Shown piece after piece: positions 1-4,873 of a stretch of DNA of 5,954 nucleotides. The notes below the pieces were generated by a model. The model did no database searches, was not told where the DNA came from, and saw nothing but the letters and a program-made list of their open reading frames with translations. The stretch is from Bacteroidetes bacterium 4572_114 (lineage in GTDB: Bacteria; Bacteroidota; Bacteroidia; Bacteroidales; 4484-276), in NCBI GenBank assembly GCA_002254335.1, contig NIVA01000124.1, forward strand, positions 1 through 5,954, written 5' to 3'. Within the stretch, counting starts at the first letter, position 1; every line of letters begins with the position of its first letter. A program made the translations under genes and the position numbers.

Positions 1-71
1 GACTCCCTTCCCTTTTCCACCTGCCAAAGCGAAGCGGCGGACAGGGCAGGGGAAGGGTTGGGGATGGGGTC
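1..71. repeat. GC-rich palindromic intergenic element, cut by left edge
   Basis: This stretch is much more GC-rich than the AT-rich sequence that follows. It contains nested inverted repeats: CCCTTCCC (5-12) pairs with GGGAAGGG (50-57), CCTGCC (20-25) pairs with GGCAGG (45-50), and GAC at 1-3 can pair with GTC at 69-71. The two main stems share base 50 and leave 13-19 unpaired, so the fold is imperfect. No open reading frame covers it. It resembles the REP-like palindromic elements scattered between genes in Bacteroidota. That comparison is from memory, and the left boundary may lie outside the window. Confidence 0.4.
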
Positions 72-164
72 TTGATTCTGCCAATAAAAAGCCAGCTAAA
101 TAGTTACCAATATCTTCCAATATCAATATTTATTATTTTATGGACAGGCACTGAATAAGTTTTA

Positions 165-172
165 TATTTTTG
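165..172 (+). promoter_or_regulatory. Candidate Bacteroidota -7 promoter element for abgT
   Basis: TATTTTTG matches the Bacteroidota sigma-factor -7 consensus TAnnTTTG exactly. It lies 33 bases before the abgT start codon and is followed by GCGCC, the same bases that follow the -7 box proposed for the DUF3127 gene. No convincing -33 TTG is present at the expected spacing. Transcription would start near 179-180, giving a leader of about 26 bases without a Shine-Dalgarno sequence. Confidence 0.45.
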
Positions 173-205
173 CGCCAAATATGAAAACCATAAACATATG
201 TTAAT

Positions 206-1744
206 ATGAAGAAGTCAAAAAAAGGAGTAGGGATATTTGAGCGGATGTTGAATTGGACAGAACGGGCCGGTAACGCACTGCCACACCCGGCCACGCTTTT
301 TGCATTGTTTGCACTTTCTGCGTTGGTAGTGTCGGCTTTAGGCCATGCATTGGGCTGGGAAGTTATCCACCCGGGCACAGGGGAGGTTGTTAAAACGGTC
401 AATCTTTTGTCACATGATGGCATTCACCGTATCCTGCTCGAAATGGTGGATAATTTTACTGGATTTGCACCACTGGGAATTGTGTTGGTGGCCATGCTCG
501 GTATCGGAATTGCCGAACAGAGCGGGTTGATAAACGCCGTTATCCGAATGTTGGTCTTAAACTCCCACAAACATTTGCTGACTTTTGTAATTGTCTTTTC
601 CGGCATATTATCAAATGTGGCATCTGATGTTGGATATATTTTGTTAATTCCGCTTGCGGGCGTAATCTTCCTCGCCGTGGGCCGAAACCCTATTGCAGGT
701 ATGGCAGCAGCTTTTGCCGGTGTCTCTGGCGGGTTTAGCGCCAATTTGGTTTTGGGCACCGTTGACCCTTTGTTGGCCGGGTTGTCTCAGGAAGGGGCCA
801 GGATACTTGACCCTGCATATGAAGTAAATCCTACCGCCAACTACTACTTTATGGTTGCATCCACCTTTGTCATTGCCTTTGCGGGCACATTTGTTACCGA
901 AAAAATTGTGGAACCACGATTGGGTAAATTTACCGGTGTGGTTGAAGAAAAGGACAAGTCGTTCGATAAACTTTCAAAATTAGAGAAAAAAGGCCTTTTG
1001 ATGGCTTTGCTCACTTTTATAGGTGTCACAATTATAACCCTTATCGGAATAATCCCCACCGACGGTTTTTTTAGGGGGAGCGATGGGGGGTTGCTCACCT
1101 CACCTCTCATCCGGGGCGTAGTTGCAATGTTGTTTCTCGTGGCCAGTGCCATGGGCCTTGCTTATGGTTTTACCACGGGGGCTTTTAAAAATGATGGGGA
1201 TGTTATGAAAGGGATGGCCGCCTCGATGAAAACACTGGCCACTTACCTCGTCCTGGTATTTTTTGCAGCTCAGTTTGTGGCTTATTTCAAATGGAGCAAT
1301 TTAGGGATTATCCTGGCTGTTAACGGTGCCAACCTCCTCATGTCAGCCGACATAGGGCTAATCCCTTTGATGATCCTATTCATCCTGCTTGCCGCCGCCA
1401 TTAATATGCTCATGGGAAGTGCATCGGCCAAATGGGCCATCCTTGCACCTATTTTCATCCCCATGTTTATGATCATGGGTTATTCGCCCGAACTGTCGCA
1501 GGTGGTATATCGCATCGGCGATAGTGTAACGAATGTTATCTCCCCCATGATGAGCTTCTTTGCCCTTATCATTGCCTTCGTCCAGAAATATGATCCAAAA
1601 GCAGGTATCGGGACAATAATTGCCACCATGGTCCCATATTCCATTGTTTTCCTGGTTTTATGGATTTTACTCCTGGTGGCATGGCTCACTTTAGGGTTAC
1701 CGCTTGGCCCCGATGCAGGGATTCACTATACGTTGCCCAAATAG
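206..1744 (+). CDS. abgT: AbgT-family transporter (p-aminobenzoyl-glutamate / antimetabolite type)
   Basis: An inner-membrane transporter of 512 residues, the usual family length. E. coli AbgT imports p-aminobenzoyl-glutamate, while the relatives MtrF and YdaH export sulfonamide-type antimetabolites, so direction and substrate here are open. The N-terminal family signature is visible at about 13-35 (LNWTERAGNALPHPATLF), followed by about a dozen hydrophobic segments. A conserved SANLVLGT segment holds Asn180. The C-terminal core (about 405-440) has SAKWA, SPE and YRIGDS, giving Trp410, Pro428, Arg436 and Asp439. Their spacing (18, 8 and 3 residues) equals that of the functionally important W400, P418, R426 and D429 of YdaH, recalled from its published structure. 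The long loop at about 240-263 is charged. The ATG at 206 has no Shine-Dalgarno sequence but a -7 box lies 33 bases upstream. The gene stands alone, and no folate or peptidase partner gene is in the window. The family call is firm; the symbol marks the family rather than a proven substrate. Confidence 0.93.
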   Translation: MKKSKKGVGIFERMLNWTERAGNALPHPATLFALFALSALVVSALGHALGWEVIHPGTGEVVKTVNLLSHDGIHRILLEMVDNFTGFAPLGIVLVAMLGIGIAEQSGLINAVIRMLVLNSHKHLLTFVIVFSGILSNVASDVGYILLIPLAGVIFLAVGRNPIAGMAAAFAGVSGGFSANLVLGTVDPLLAGLSQEGARILDPAYEVNPTANYYFMVASTFVIAFAGTFVTEKIVEPRLGKFTGVVEEKDKSFDKLSKLEKKGLLMALLTFIGVTIITLIGIIPTDGFFRGSDGGLLTSPLIRGVVAMLFLVASAMGLAYGFTTGAFKNDGDVMKGMAASMKTLATYLVLVFFAAQFVAYFKWSNLGIILAVNGANLLMSADIGLIPLMILFILLAAAINMLMGSASAKWAILAPIFIPMFMIMGYSPELSQVVYRIGDSVTNVISPMMSFFALIIAFVQKYDPKAGIGTIIATMVPYSIVFLVLWILLLVAWLTLGLPLGPDAGIHYTLPK

Positions 1745-1807
1745 AAATTTGAAAGGTAACCACAAGGTTGAAACATAAAAATGCTATGAATCAAAGTTTG
1801 AAACAAG
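1745..1807. other. Short AT-rich spacer after abgT, no clear terminator
   Basis: This is the 3' flank of abgT. Only a 4-bp AACC/GGTT inverted repeat (around 1758-1769) is visible, with no T-run directly after it. The first long T-run (1808-1817) lies 64 bases past the stop and fits better as the leading edge of the structured element that follows. I see no convincing intrinsic terminator. Confidence 0.5.
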
Positions 1808-1966
1808 TTTTTTTTTTGGGCGGCTGAACCGGGCTTTCCGTTATACACGGCTTGCACCGGCTGTATTTTTGTAAGTGGTACGGGGTCTTCCTTCGTCAGC
1901 CTCCGCCCACTAACAAAAATATCAGCCGCTGCTTCACCGGGGTACCACTCCAATCCCTGCCGCTGT
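1808..1966 (+). repeat. Structured dispersed element (GGGCG...CAATCCCT type), possible RNA
   Basis: A run of ten T is followed by a GC-rich, strongly self-complementary segment. The end helix pairs GCGGC (1820-1824) with GCCGC (1959-1963). A long internal helix pairs 1858-1878 with 1907-1928: CGGCTG/CAGCCG, one bulged T at 1922, then TATTTTTGT/ACAAAAATA, one A-A mismatch, and AGTGG/CCACT, which is 20 of 21 positions paired. GGGCTTTCCGTTATA (1831-1845), GCCGCT (1925-1930) and CAATCCCT (1951-1958) match, from memory, blocks of an intergenic element found in many copies in Bacteroidota genomes, in which the outer helix is often GCGTT/AACGC. The change to GCGGC/GCCGC would then be compensatory. 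It follows abgT and encodes no plausible protein. Whether it acts as RNA or is a mobile DNA repeat is unknown, and strand is assigned by the recalled consensus. Confidence 0.55.
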
Positions 1967-2100
1967 GTTCCACGTTCAAACTATTTCTTACAATGGAAAT
2001 ATCCCCTTTCTAATTTTTGCTCTAAATAAGGGATACTGATAATATTTAGTGGAATTTAGTGTTTTTGTGTTTTATTGGAGAAAATAATGAGTCTGGTCTA
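1967..2100. other. AT-rich intergenic stretch, little recognisable
   Basis: No gene is seen. One weak hairpin is possible, TATCCCCTT (2000-2008) with AAGGGATA (2028-2035), with a bulged C and a 19-base loop. Near the right end GGAG (2077-2080) precedes an ATG at 2087 that opens a frame of only four codons (M-S-L-V-stop). The bases GTCTGG at 2091-2096 resemble the half-sites of the palindromes that begin just downstream. Confidence 0.5.
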
Positions 2101-2103
2101 AAA

Positions 2104-2187
2104 AGCTGTCAGACAGTTATCTTCTATATTGCACACAGAAGCTAAAGTTTTATATGTCTGATTTTTAATCTAAACTGTCTGACAGCT
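2104..2187. promoter_or_regulatory. Paired operator-like palindromes, copy 1
   Basis: Two 15-bp arms, AGCTGTCAGACAGTT (2104-2118) and AACTGTCTGACAGCT (2173-2187), are perfect reverse complements separated by 54 bases. Each arm carries its own 11-bp palindrome, CTGTC-A-GACAG (2106-2116) and CTGTC-T-GACAG (2175-2185). A further half-site TGTCTGA lies at 2155-2161. Short palindromes of this form are typical operators for dimeric repressors such as those of the TetR family, but no regulator gene is in the window. Alternatively, the whole 84-bp inverted-repeat segment could be a small mobile element. Confidence 0.6.
2129..2160 (+). promoter_or_regulatory. Candidate promoter in repeat copy 1
   Basis: TTG (2129-2131) and TATGTCTG (2153-2160) are separated by 21 bases. 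They fit the Bacteroidota -33 TTTG/TTG and -7 TAnnTTTG elements with one mismatch in the -7 box. The -7 box overlaps the TGTCTGA half-site. A transcript from here would read through copy 2 into the SDR gene. Confidence 0.3.
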
Positions 2188-2243
2188 ATTCACCCAAATA
2201 TTTGCTTTTTAAATTGAACTCAATAATAATAATCAAAAACAAA

Positions 2244-2327
2244 AGCTGTCAGACAGTTATCTTCTATATTGCACACAGAAGCTAAAGTTTTATATGTCTG
2301 ATTTTTAATCTAAACTGTCTGACAGCT
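2244..2327. promoter_or_regulatory. Paired operator-like palindromes, copy 2
   Basis: This repeats the arrangement of copy 1 exactly, with arms at 2244-2258 and 2313-2327, palindromes at 2246-2256 and 2315-2325, and the half-site at 2295-2301. The palindromes bracket the candidate promoter of this copy: one is upstream of its -33 box and the other just past its predicted start point, positions suited to repression. Centre-to-centre spacing across both copies is 69, 71 and 69 bases. Confidence 0.6.
2269..2300 (+). promoter_or_regulatory. Candidate promoter of the SDR gene in repeat copy 2
   Basis: TTG (2269-2271) and TATGTCTG (2293-2300), with 21 bases between, form the copy of the candidate promoter nearest the SDR gene. 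The predicted start near 2307 would give a leader of about 73 bases. The -7 box has one mismatch to TAnnTTTG, so the call is tentative. Confidence 0.35.
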
Positions 2328-2379
2328 ATTCACTTAAATATTTGCTTTTTAAATTGAACTCAATAATAATACTCAAAAA

Positions 2380-3156
2380 ATGGATTTAAAAATAAATGAT
2401 AAGCTCTTCCTCGTAGGAGGGGCAACGGCAGGTTTTGGCAACGCGGTGGCCAGGGCTTTGATTGCAGAAGGTGCAAAAGTTATTGCAGTGGCCCGAAATG
2501 CCGAAAACCTAAGCAATTTCACATCACAATTCCCCGAAAACATTGAAGCCATAAATGGCGACATCACCGATTCGGAGATTATTACGGAAATTGTTGAATA
2601 TATTGGCGACAGGAAACTTGATGGTATTTTGGTAAATGCCGGCGGGCCACCTGCAACATCCGCACAGGAGACAAACCTGGAGGATTGGGACATGGCATAT
2701 TTTTCGGTGGTGCGCTGGAAAATTGACCTGACCTTGGCCCTGCTCCCAAAATTCAAATCACAAAAATATGGGCGCATTGTTTTCGTGGAAAGCGTTTCGG
2801 TGAAACAGCCAATTGCAAACCTCGTGTTAAGCAACTCCTTTAGGATGGCCGTGGTGGGGTTTGTAAAAACACTTTCGCAGGAAGTCGGGAAAGAAGGGAT
2901 AACGCTAAACATCCTGGCGCCCGGCTATCACGATACCGAAGCAGTAAAACGTGTGCTCCAAAAAAAGAGTGAGGTGGGAGGGGCTTCTTACGAAGATGTT
3001 CAGAAAAACATTGAAAATAGCATCCCTGTCGGCAGGATGGGCAACCCGGATGAATTTGCCTCTCTAACAATTTGGCTGTTGTCCCCACATTCGGGCTACA
3101 TCACCGGGCAAACCATTAGTGTGGATGGTGGGATGGTATCTGGAAGTTTTGGGTAG
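2380..3156 (+). CDS. SDR-fold oxidoreductase-like protein lacking the catalytic Tyr-Lys pair
   Basis: A cytoplasmic Rossmann-fold protein of 258 residues, normal for a classical short-chain dehydrogenase/reductase. The nucleotide-binding loop is GGATAGFG (13-20), with Gly13 where Thr is usual. Asp61 follows beta-3, and NAGG (86-89) and the PG of the loop at 181-182 are present, as is the C-terminal SVDGG (247-251). Ser138 fits the catalytic Ser, but the YxxxK motif aligns with Ser151 to Arg155 (SNSFR), so both the catalytic Tyr and Lys are replaced. This matches the 3-oxoacyl-ACP-reductase-like SDR subgroup described as departing from the cofactor motif and tetrad (CDD BKR_like_SDR_like, from memory). 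Ordinary reductase chemistry is therefore doubtful; a divergent enzyme or a binding/regulatory role is possible. The ATG at 2380 sits at the end of the 140-bp duplication and has no Shine-Dalgarno sequence. The gene appears monocistronic. Confidence 0.88.
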   Translation: MDLKINDKLFLVGGATAGFGNAVARALIAEGAKVIAVARNAENLSNFTSQFPENIEAINGDITDSEIITEIVEYIGDRKLDGILVNAGGPPATSAQETNLEDWDMAYFSVVRWKIDLTLALLPKFKSQKYGRIVFVESVSVKQPIANLVLSNSFRMAVVGFVKTLSQEVGKEGITLNILAPGYHDTEAVKRVLQKKSEVGGASYEDVQKNIENSIPVGRMGNPDEFASLTIWLLSPHSGYITGQTISVDGGMVSGSFG

Positions 3157-3177
3157 GGATGAATGGGAGCAAGTTAA

Positions 3178-3304
3178 TTTTTATCCGTGCTTTTCTGCGC
3201 CTATCTGCATCCGCTTTTCCCCGATACTATTTCAGACGCTGATTTACACTGTGGCACGCAGACCTCTTTTTGTTTTTTATCCGTGCTTTTCTGCGCCCAT
3301 CCGC
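3178..3304. repeat. 31-bp direct repeat after the SDR gene
   Basis: Bases 3178-3208 and 3274-3304 are direct copies with two C/T differences (3202 versus 3298 and 3206 versus 3302), offset by 96 bases. The shared core is TTTTTATCCGTGCTTTTCTG followed by CGCC. Within each copy the words ATCCGTG, TCTGCGCC and ATCCGCG are themselves similar, so the block looks built from a degenerate 9-11-base word. No gene covers this interval, and the segment between the copies (3209-3273) shows nothing recognisable. Confidence 0.75.
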
Positions 3305-3336
3305 GTCTGTCTTTACCCCAAACTAATCTACTAAAA

Positions 3337-3702
3337 TTAAAACGGCAAATCGTCACTTGGTTCGGGAGGGATATCTTCCAATGTATGTGGTGGTGCTTGC
3401 GATACGGGGGCCGACATTTTTTCTATCTTCCATGCTTCAAGGTTGTTAAAGTAATTTACCTGTCCGTCTTTTTCCCATCTTCTTCCACGGATGTTAAATT
3501 GCAGCTTTATCTCTTCGCCAATTTGAACACTGTCCAGGAGTTCGCAACGATCCTGTGTCAGCTGAAACTTTGGGGTATCGATAAATTCATTGCCGCCAAC
3601 ATCTTTTCTGATTTCAATAACAAATTCCCGCTTTCTGAACCTTTCGGTAACTTGTACAGAATCGTACTTCTCGATTATTTTTCCTGTAATTTCAAAACTC
3701 AT
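3337..3702 (-). CDS. DUF3127 family protein with SSB-like acidic C-terminal tail
   Basis: A soluble protein of 121 residues without signal peptide or membrane segment. The N-terminal part (about 3-95) is recognisable as DUF3127: SFEITGKII at the start, a charged strand-rich middle, QFNIRGRRWEKDGQVNYFNNLEAWKIE at about 68-94 (the RGRRW and FNNLEAW words are diagnostic). The pattern of short alternating strands suggests an OB-like beta barrel, which is my inference. A Pro/Ser-rich linker (97-115) follows and the protein ends in SDDLPF, very close to the DDDIPF tip by which bacterial SSB recruits partner proteins. No function is established for the family. A role on single-stranded nucleic acid or in replication/repair is plausible. 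The ATG at 3702 lies in an AT-rich leader, and a -7 box is found 62 bases upstream. The gene is transcribed in the same direction as aat but separated from it by 328 bases of repeats. Confidence 0.85.
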   Translation of the reverse strand: MSFEITGKIIEKYDSVQVTERFRKREFVIEIRKDVGGNEFIDTPKFQLTQDRCELLDSVQIGEEIKLQFNIRGRRWEKDGQVNYFNNLEAWKIEKMSAPVSQAPPHTLEDIPPEPSDDLPF

Positions 3703-3763
3703 TTTAATTTAGATTTATGATTAATATTTTTTATTGGATTATCTCTCAATTAGAAACCGGGCG

Positions 3764-3771
3764 CAAATATA
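3764..3771 (-). promoter_or_regulatory. Candidate -7 promoter element for the DUF3127 gene
   Basis: On the minus strand the bases read TATATTTG followed by GCGCC, an exact match to TAnnTTTG and parallel to the box before abgT. Transcription would start near 3757, giving a leader of about 55 bases. The expected -33 position falls inside the 8-bp repeat array and carries no TTG. Confidence 0.5.
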
Positions 3772-3859
3772 TGGAAAAATGGAAAAATGGAACATTGGAA
3801 GAATGGAAAATTGGAAGAATGGAAGAATGGAAAATTGGAATGCTGGAAAGTTGGAATAT
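3772..3859. repeat. Strict 8-bp tandem array, 11 units (TGGAARAW)
   Basis: TGG begins at 3772 and recurs every eight bases through 3852 without a single change of register. All eleven units start with TGGAA, while the last three bases vary (AAA, CAT, GAA, AAT, TGC, AGT, TAT). Beyond a decayed stretch, TGGTCGTT at 3876 and TGGAAAAC at 3884 are still in the same phase, so the ancestral array may have reached about 3891. The array abuts the -7 box of the DUF3127 gene and occupies its upstream promoter region. Confidence 0.9.
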
Positions 3860-3914
3860 CTACAAGGAATCCCTATGGTCGTTTGGAAAACTCTAATTAA
3901 AACAGTTAGCAAGT

Positions 3915-4030
3915 CTTTCCTTTTTCCCTTTTTACTTTTCCCTTTTTCCTTTCCCCTTTTTCCTTTTTTCCACTTTTTCCTTTTTCCTTCTTCCTTTTTC
4001 CTTTCCACTTTTCCCTTCTTCCTTTCCCCT
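3915..4030. repeat. Polypyrimidine tract of degenerate TTTTTCC units
   Basis: Almost every base is C or T on the plus strand, with only occasional A. CC pairs recur at about seven-base steps (for example 3919, 3926, 3941, 3948, 3955, 3962, then 3979, 3986, 3993), giving a degenerate TTTTTCC repeat. It ends directly at the aat stop codon. Together with the purine-rich array at 3772-3859 it forms a large imperfect inverted arrangement. Open frames read through it are low-complexity artefacts. Confidence 0.85.
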
Positions 4031-4717
4031 TCAAACCATCTCACCCCAATTTCCCCTGATAGTTTGGTGTTTCGTTGATTCTGTCAAAATTTCATGGAAG
4101 GCATCAAGGGGGATGGTTTCTGCCCCCAGGCTCCGCATATGCGGGGTATCTTGCTGGGCATCGATAACCATAAAATCCCATGATTTCAATTTCTCAACTA
4201 AGTAATAGAGTGCCACTTTTGAAGCATCCGGCATTTTAAAGAACATCGATTCCCCGTAAAAAACCCTGCCCAAAGAAATTCCATAAAGCCCGCCCACTAA
4301 CCGGTCATCAAATTTTATTTCAACTGAGTGGGCAAATCCTTCCCGATGCAGCTTAATGTATGCTTCTATCATCTCCTTGCAAATCCAGGTATCTTGTTGC
4401 CCAAACCTTTTTGCCACTGCACATTGCCGTATGACCCCCTCAAAATTTTCATCAAAAGTAACAGCGTATTTTTTGTTCCTGATGCTTTGTTTTAAGGATT
4501 TTGAAACCCTGAGCTTTTCAGGAAACAGGACAAGCCTGGGGTTGAGCGACCACCATAAAATTGGTTCGCCTTCGTTGAACCAGGGAAAAATGCCATTGGC
4601 ATAAGCCAGCAGCAGACGGTCGGAGCTAAGGTCACCACCAATGGCCAGCAAACCATCATCTTCGGCCTGGCTGGGATGTGGGAAAACTAATTCGTTTGTC
4701 AGTTCAAATACAGGCAT
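4031..4717 (-). CDS. aat: Leucyl/phenylalanyl-tRNA--protein transferase
   Basis: A cytoplasmic enzyme of the N-end rule pathway. It moves Leu or Phe from aminoacyl-tRNA to the N-terminal Arg or Lys of a protein, marking it for ClpS/ClpAP degradation. The 228 residues compare with about 234 in E. coli. Visible family blocks are DGLLAIGGDLS (21-31), YANGIFPWF (39-47), ILWWSLNPR (53-61), TWI (110-112), the FYGESMFF block (153-160) and IDAQQDTPHMRSLGAE (185-200). Trp111, Glu156, Asp186 and Gln188 coincide even in number with the active-site residues of the E. coli enzyme (recalled), which supports the ATG at 4717. A TTG at 4741 would add only eight unrelated residues (MCHQYQPY). No Shine-Dalgarno sequence is present. 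clpS and clpA are not in the window. The C-terminus borders the polypyrimidine tract. Confidence 0.96.
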   Translation of the reverse strand: MPVFELTNELVFPHPSQAEDDGLLAIGGDLSSDRLLLAYANGIFPWFNEGEPILWWSLNPRLVLFPEKLRVSKSLKQSIRNKKYAVTFDENFEGVIRQCAVAKRFGQQDTWICKEMIEAYIKLHREGFAHSVEIKFDDRLVGGLYGISLGRVFYGESMFFKMPDASKVALYYLVEKLKSWDFMVIDAQQDTPHMRSLGAETIPLDAFHEILTESTKHQTIRGNWGEMV

Positions 4718-4744
4718 GTAAGGTTGATATTGATGGCACAATAA

Positions 4745-4758
4745 TTATTTGCAAATAA
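4745..4758. promoter_or_regulatory. 14-bp perfect palindrome upstream of aat
   Basis: TTATTTGCAAATAA equals its own reverse complement. It lies 28 bases before the aat ATG and overlaps TTTATTTG on the minus strand (4752-4759), a one-mismatch version of the -7 consensus TAnnTTTG. It could be an operator over the aat promoter, but AT-rich palindromes also arise by chance. Confidence 0.3.
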
Positions 4759-4783
4759 ACCAATAAACGGGGAAAGACAAAAT

Positions 4784-4873
4784 CTAAAAATCAAAGCCCA
4801 AATAAATTCCAAATTTGATCATTGTATCCTGGGATTTTTTGTCCAATTCTTTATCCACGAGACCTTCCAGGTT
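4784..4873 (-). pseudogene. C-terminal remnant of a probable outer-membrane beta-barrel gene
   Basis: On the minus strand, 29 sense codons run from just after a TAA (4874-4876) to a TAG (4784-4786). The last part reads MIKFGIYLGFDF, with alternating hydrophobic residues and a terminal Phe. This is the usual closing strand of an outer-membrane beta-barrel recognised by the BAM machinery. The preceding residues DKELDKKSQDT resemble a turn before such a strand. There is no start codon, no body of the gene and no signal sequence in the 150 bases upstream, and an 84-bp inverted-repeat element begins at its 5' side and overlaps the first codons. I read it as the tail of a deleted gene. A chance frame of this length cannot be excluded. 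Confidence 0.45.

Larger units (their letters stand above)
2101..2380. repeat. Tandem duplication of a 140-bp promoter/operator-like unit
   Basis: Bases 2101-2240 are repeated head to tail at 2241-2380 with only four differences: CC to TT at 2194-2195 versus 2334-2335, A to C at 2232 versus 2372, and C to A at 2240 versus 2380. The last base of the second copy is the A of the SDR start codon, so the whole duplicated unit is the upstream region of that gene. Each copy contains two inverted CTGTC/GACAG palindromes, a TGTCTGA half-site and a candidate promoter. The near-identity suggests a recent duplication or ongoing homogenisation. The unit encodes no protein. Confidence 0.95.

Noticed and set aside
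1726..1953. 75-codon minus-strand frame
   Set aside because: It lies across the structured dispersed element and resembles no protein.
2087..2101. GGAG-preceded ATG as the start of a gene or leader peptide (MSLV)
   Set aside because: Only four codons long, with nothing downstream in frame. It may be the scar of a gene start cut by the repeat, but there is no evidence for that.
2101..2380. CRISPR array
   Set aside because: There are only two copies of a 140-bp unit, directly abutting, with no short repeat/unique spacer pattern and no cas genes.
2373..2912. 179-codon minus-strand frame
   Set aside because: It is antisense to the well-supported SDR gene and has no recognisable family features.
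3187..3720. 177-codon plus-strand frame
   Set aside because: It spans the direct repeat and the antisense of the DUF3127 gene, and its composition is Cys/Phe-rich shadow sequence.
3734..4078. Open frames on both strands through the repeat array and pyrimidine tract
   Set aside because: The proteins are low-complexity (Phe/Ser/Pro-rich or Lys/Glu/Gly-rich) and simply translate the 8-bp and 7-bp repeats.
4718..4741. TTG start giving an eight-residue N-terminal extension of Aat
   Set aside because: The extra residues are not like the family, and the ATG at 4717 puts the active-site residues at the positions recalled for the E. coli enzyme.
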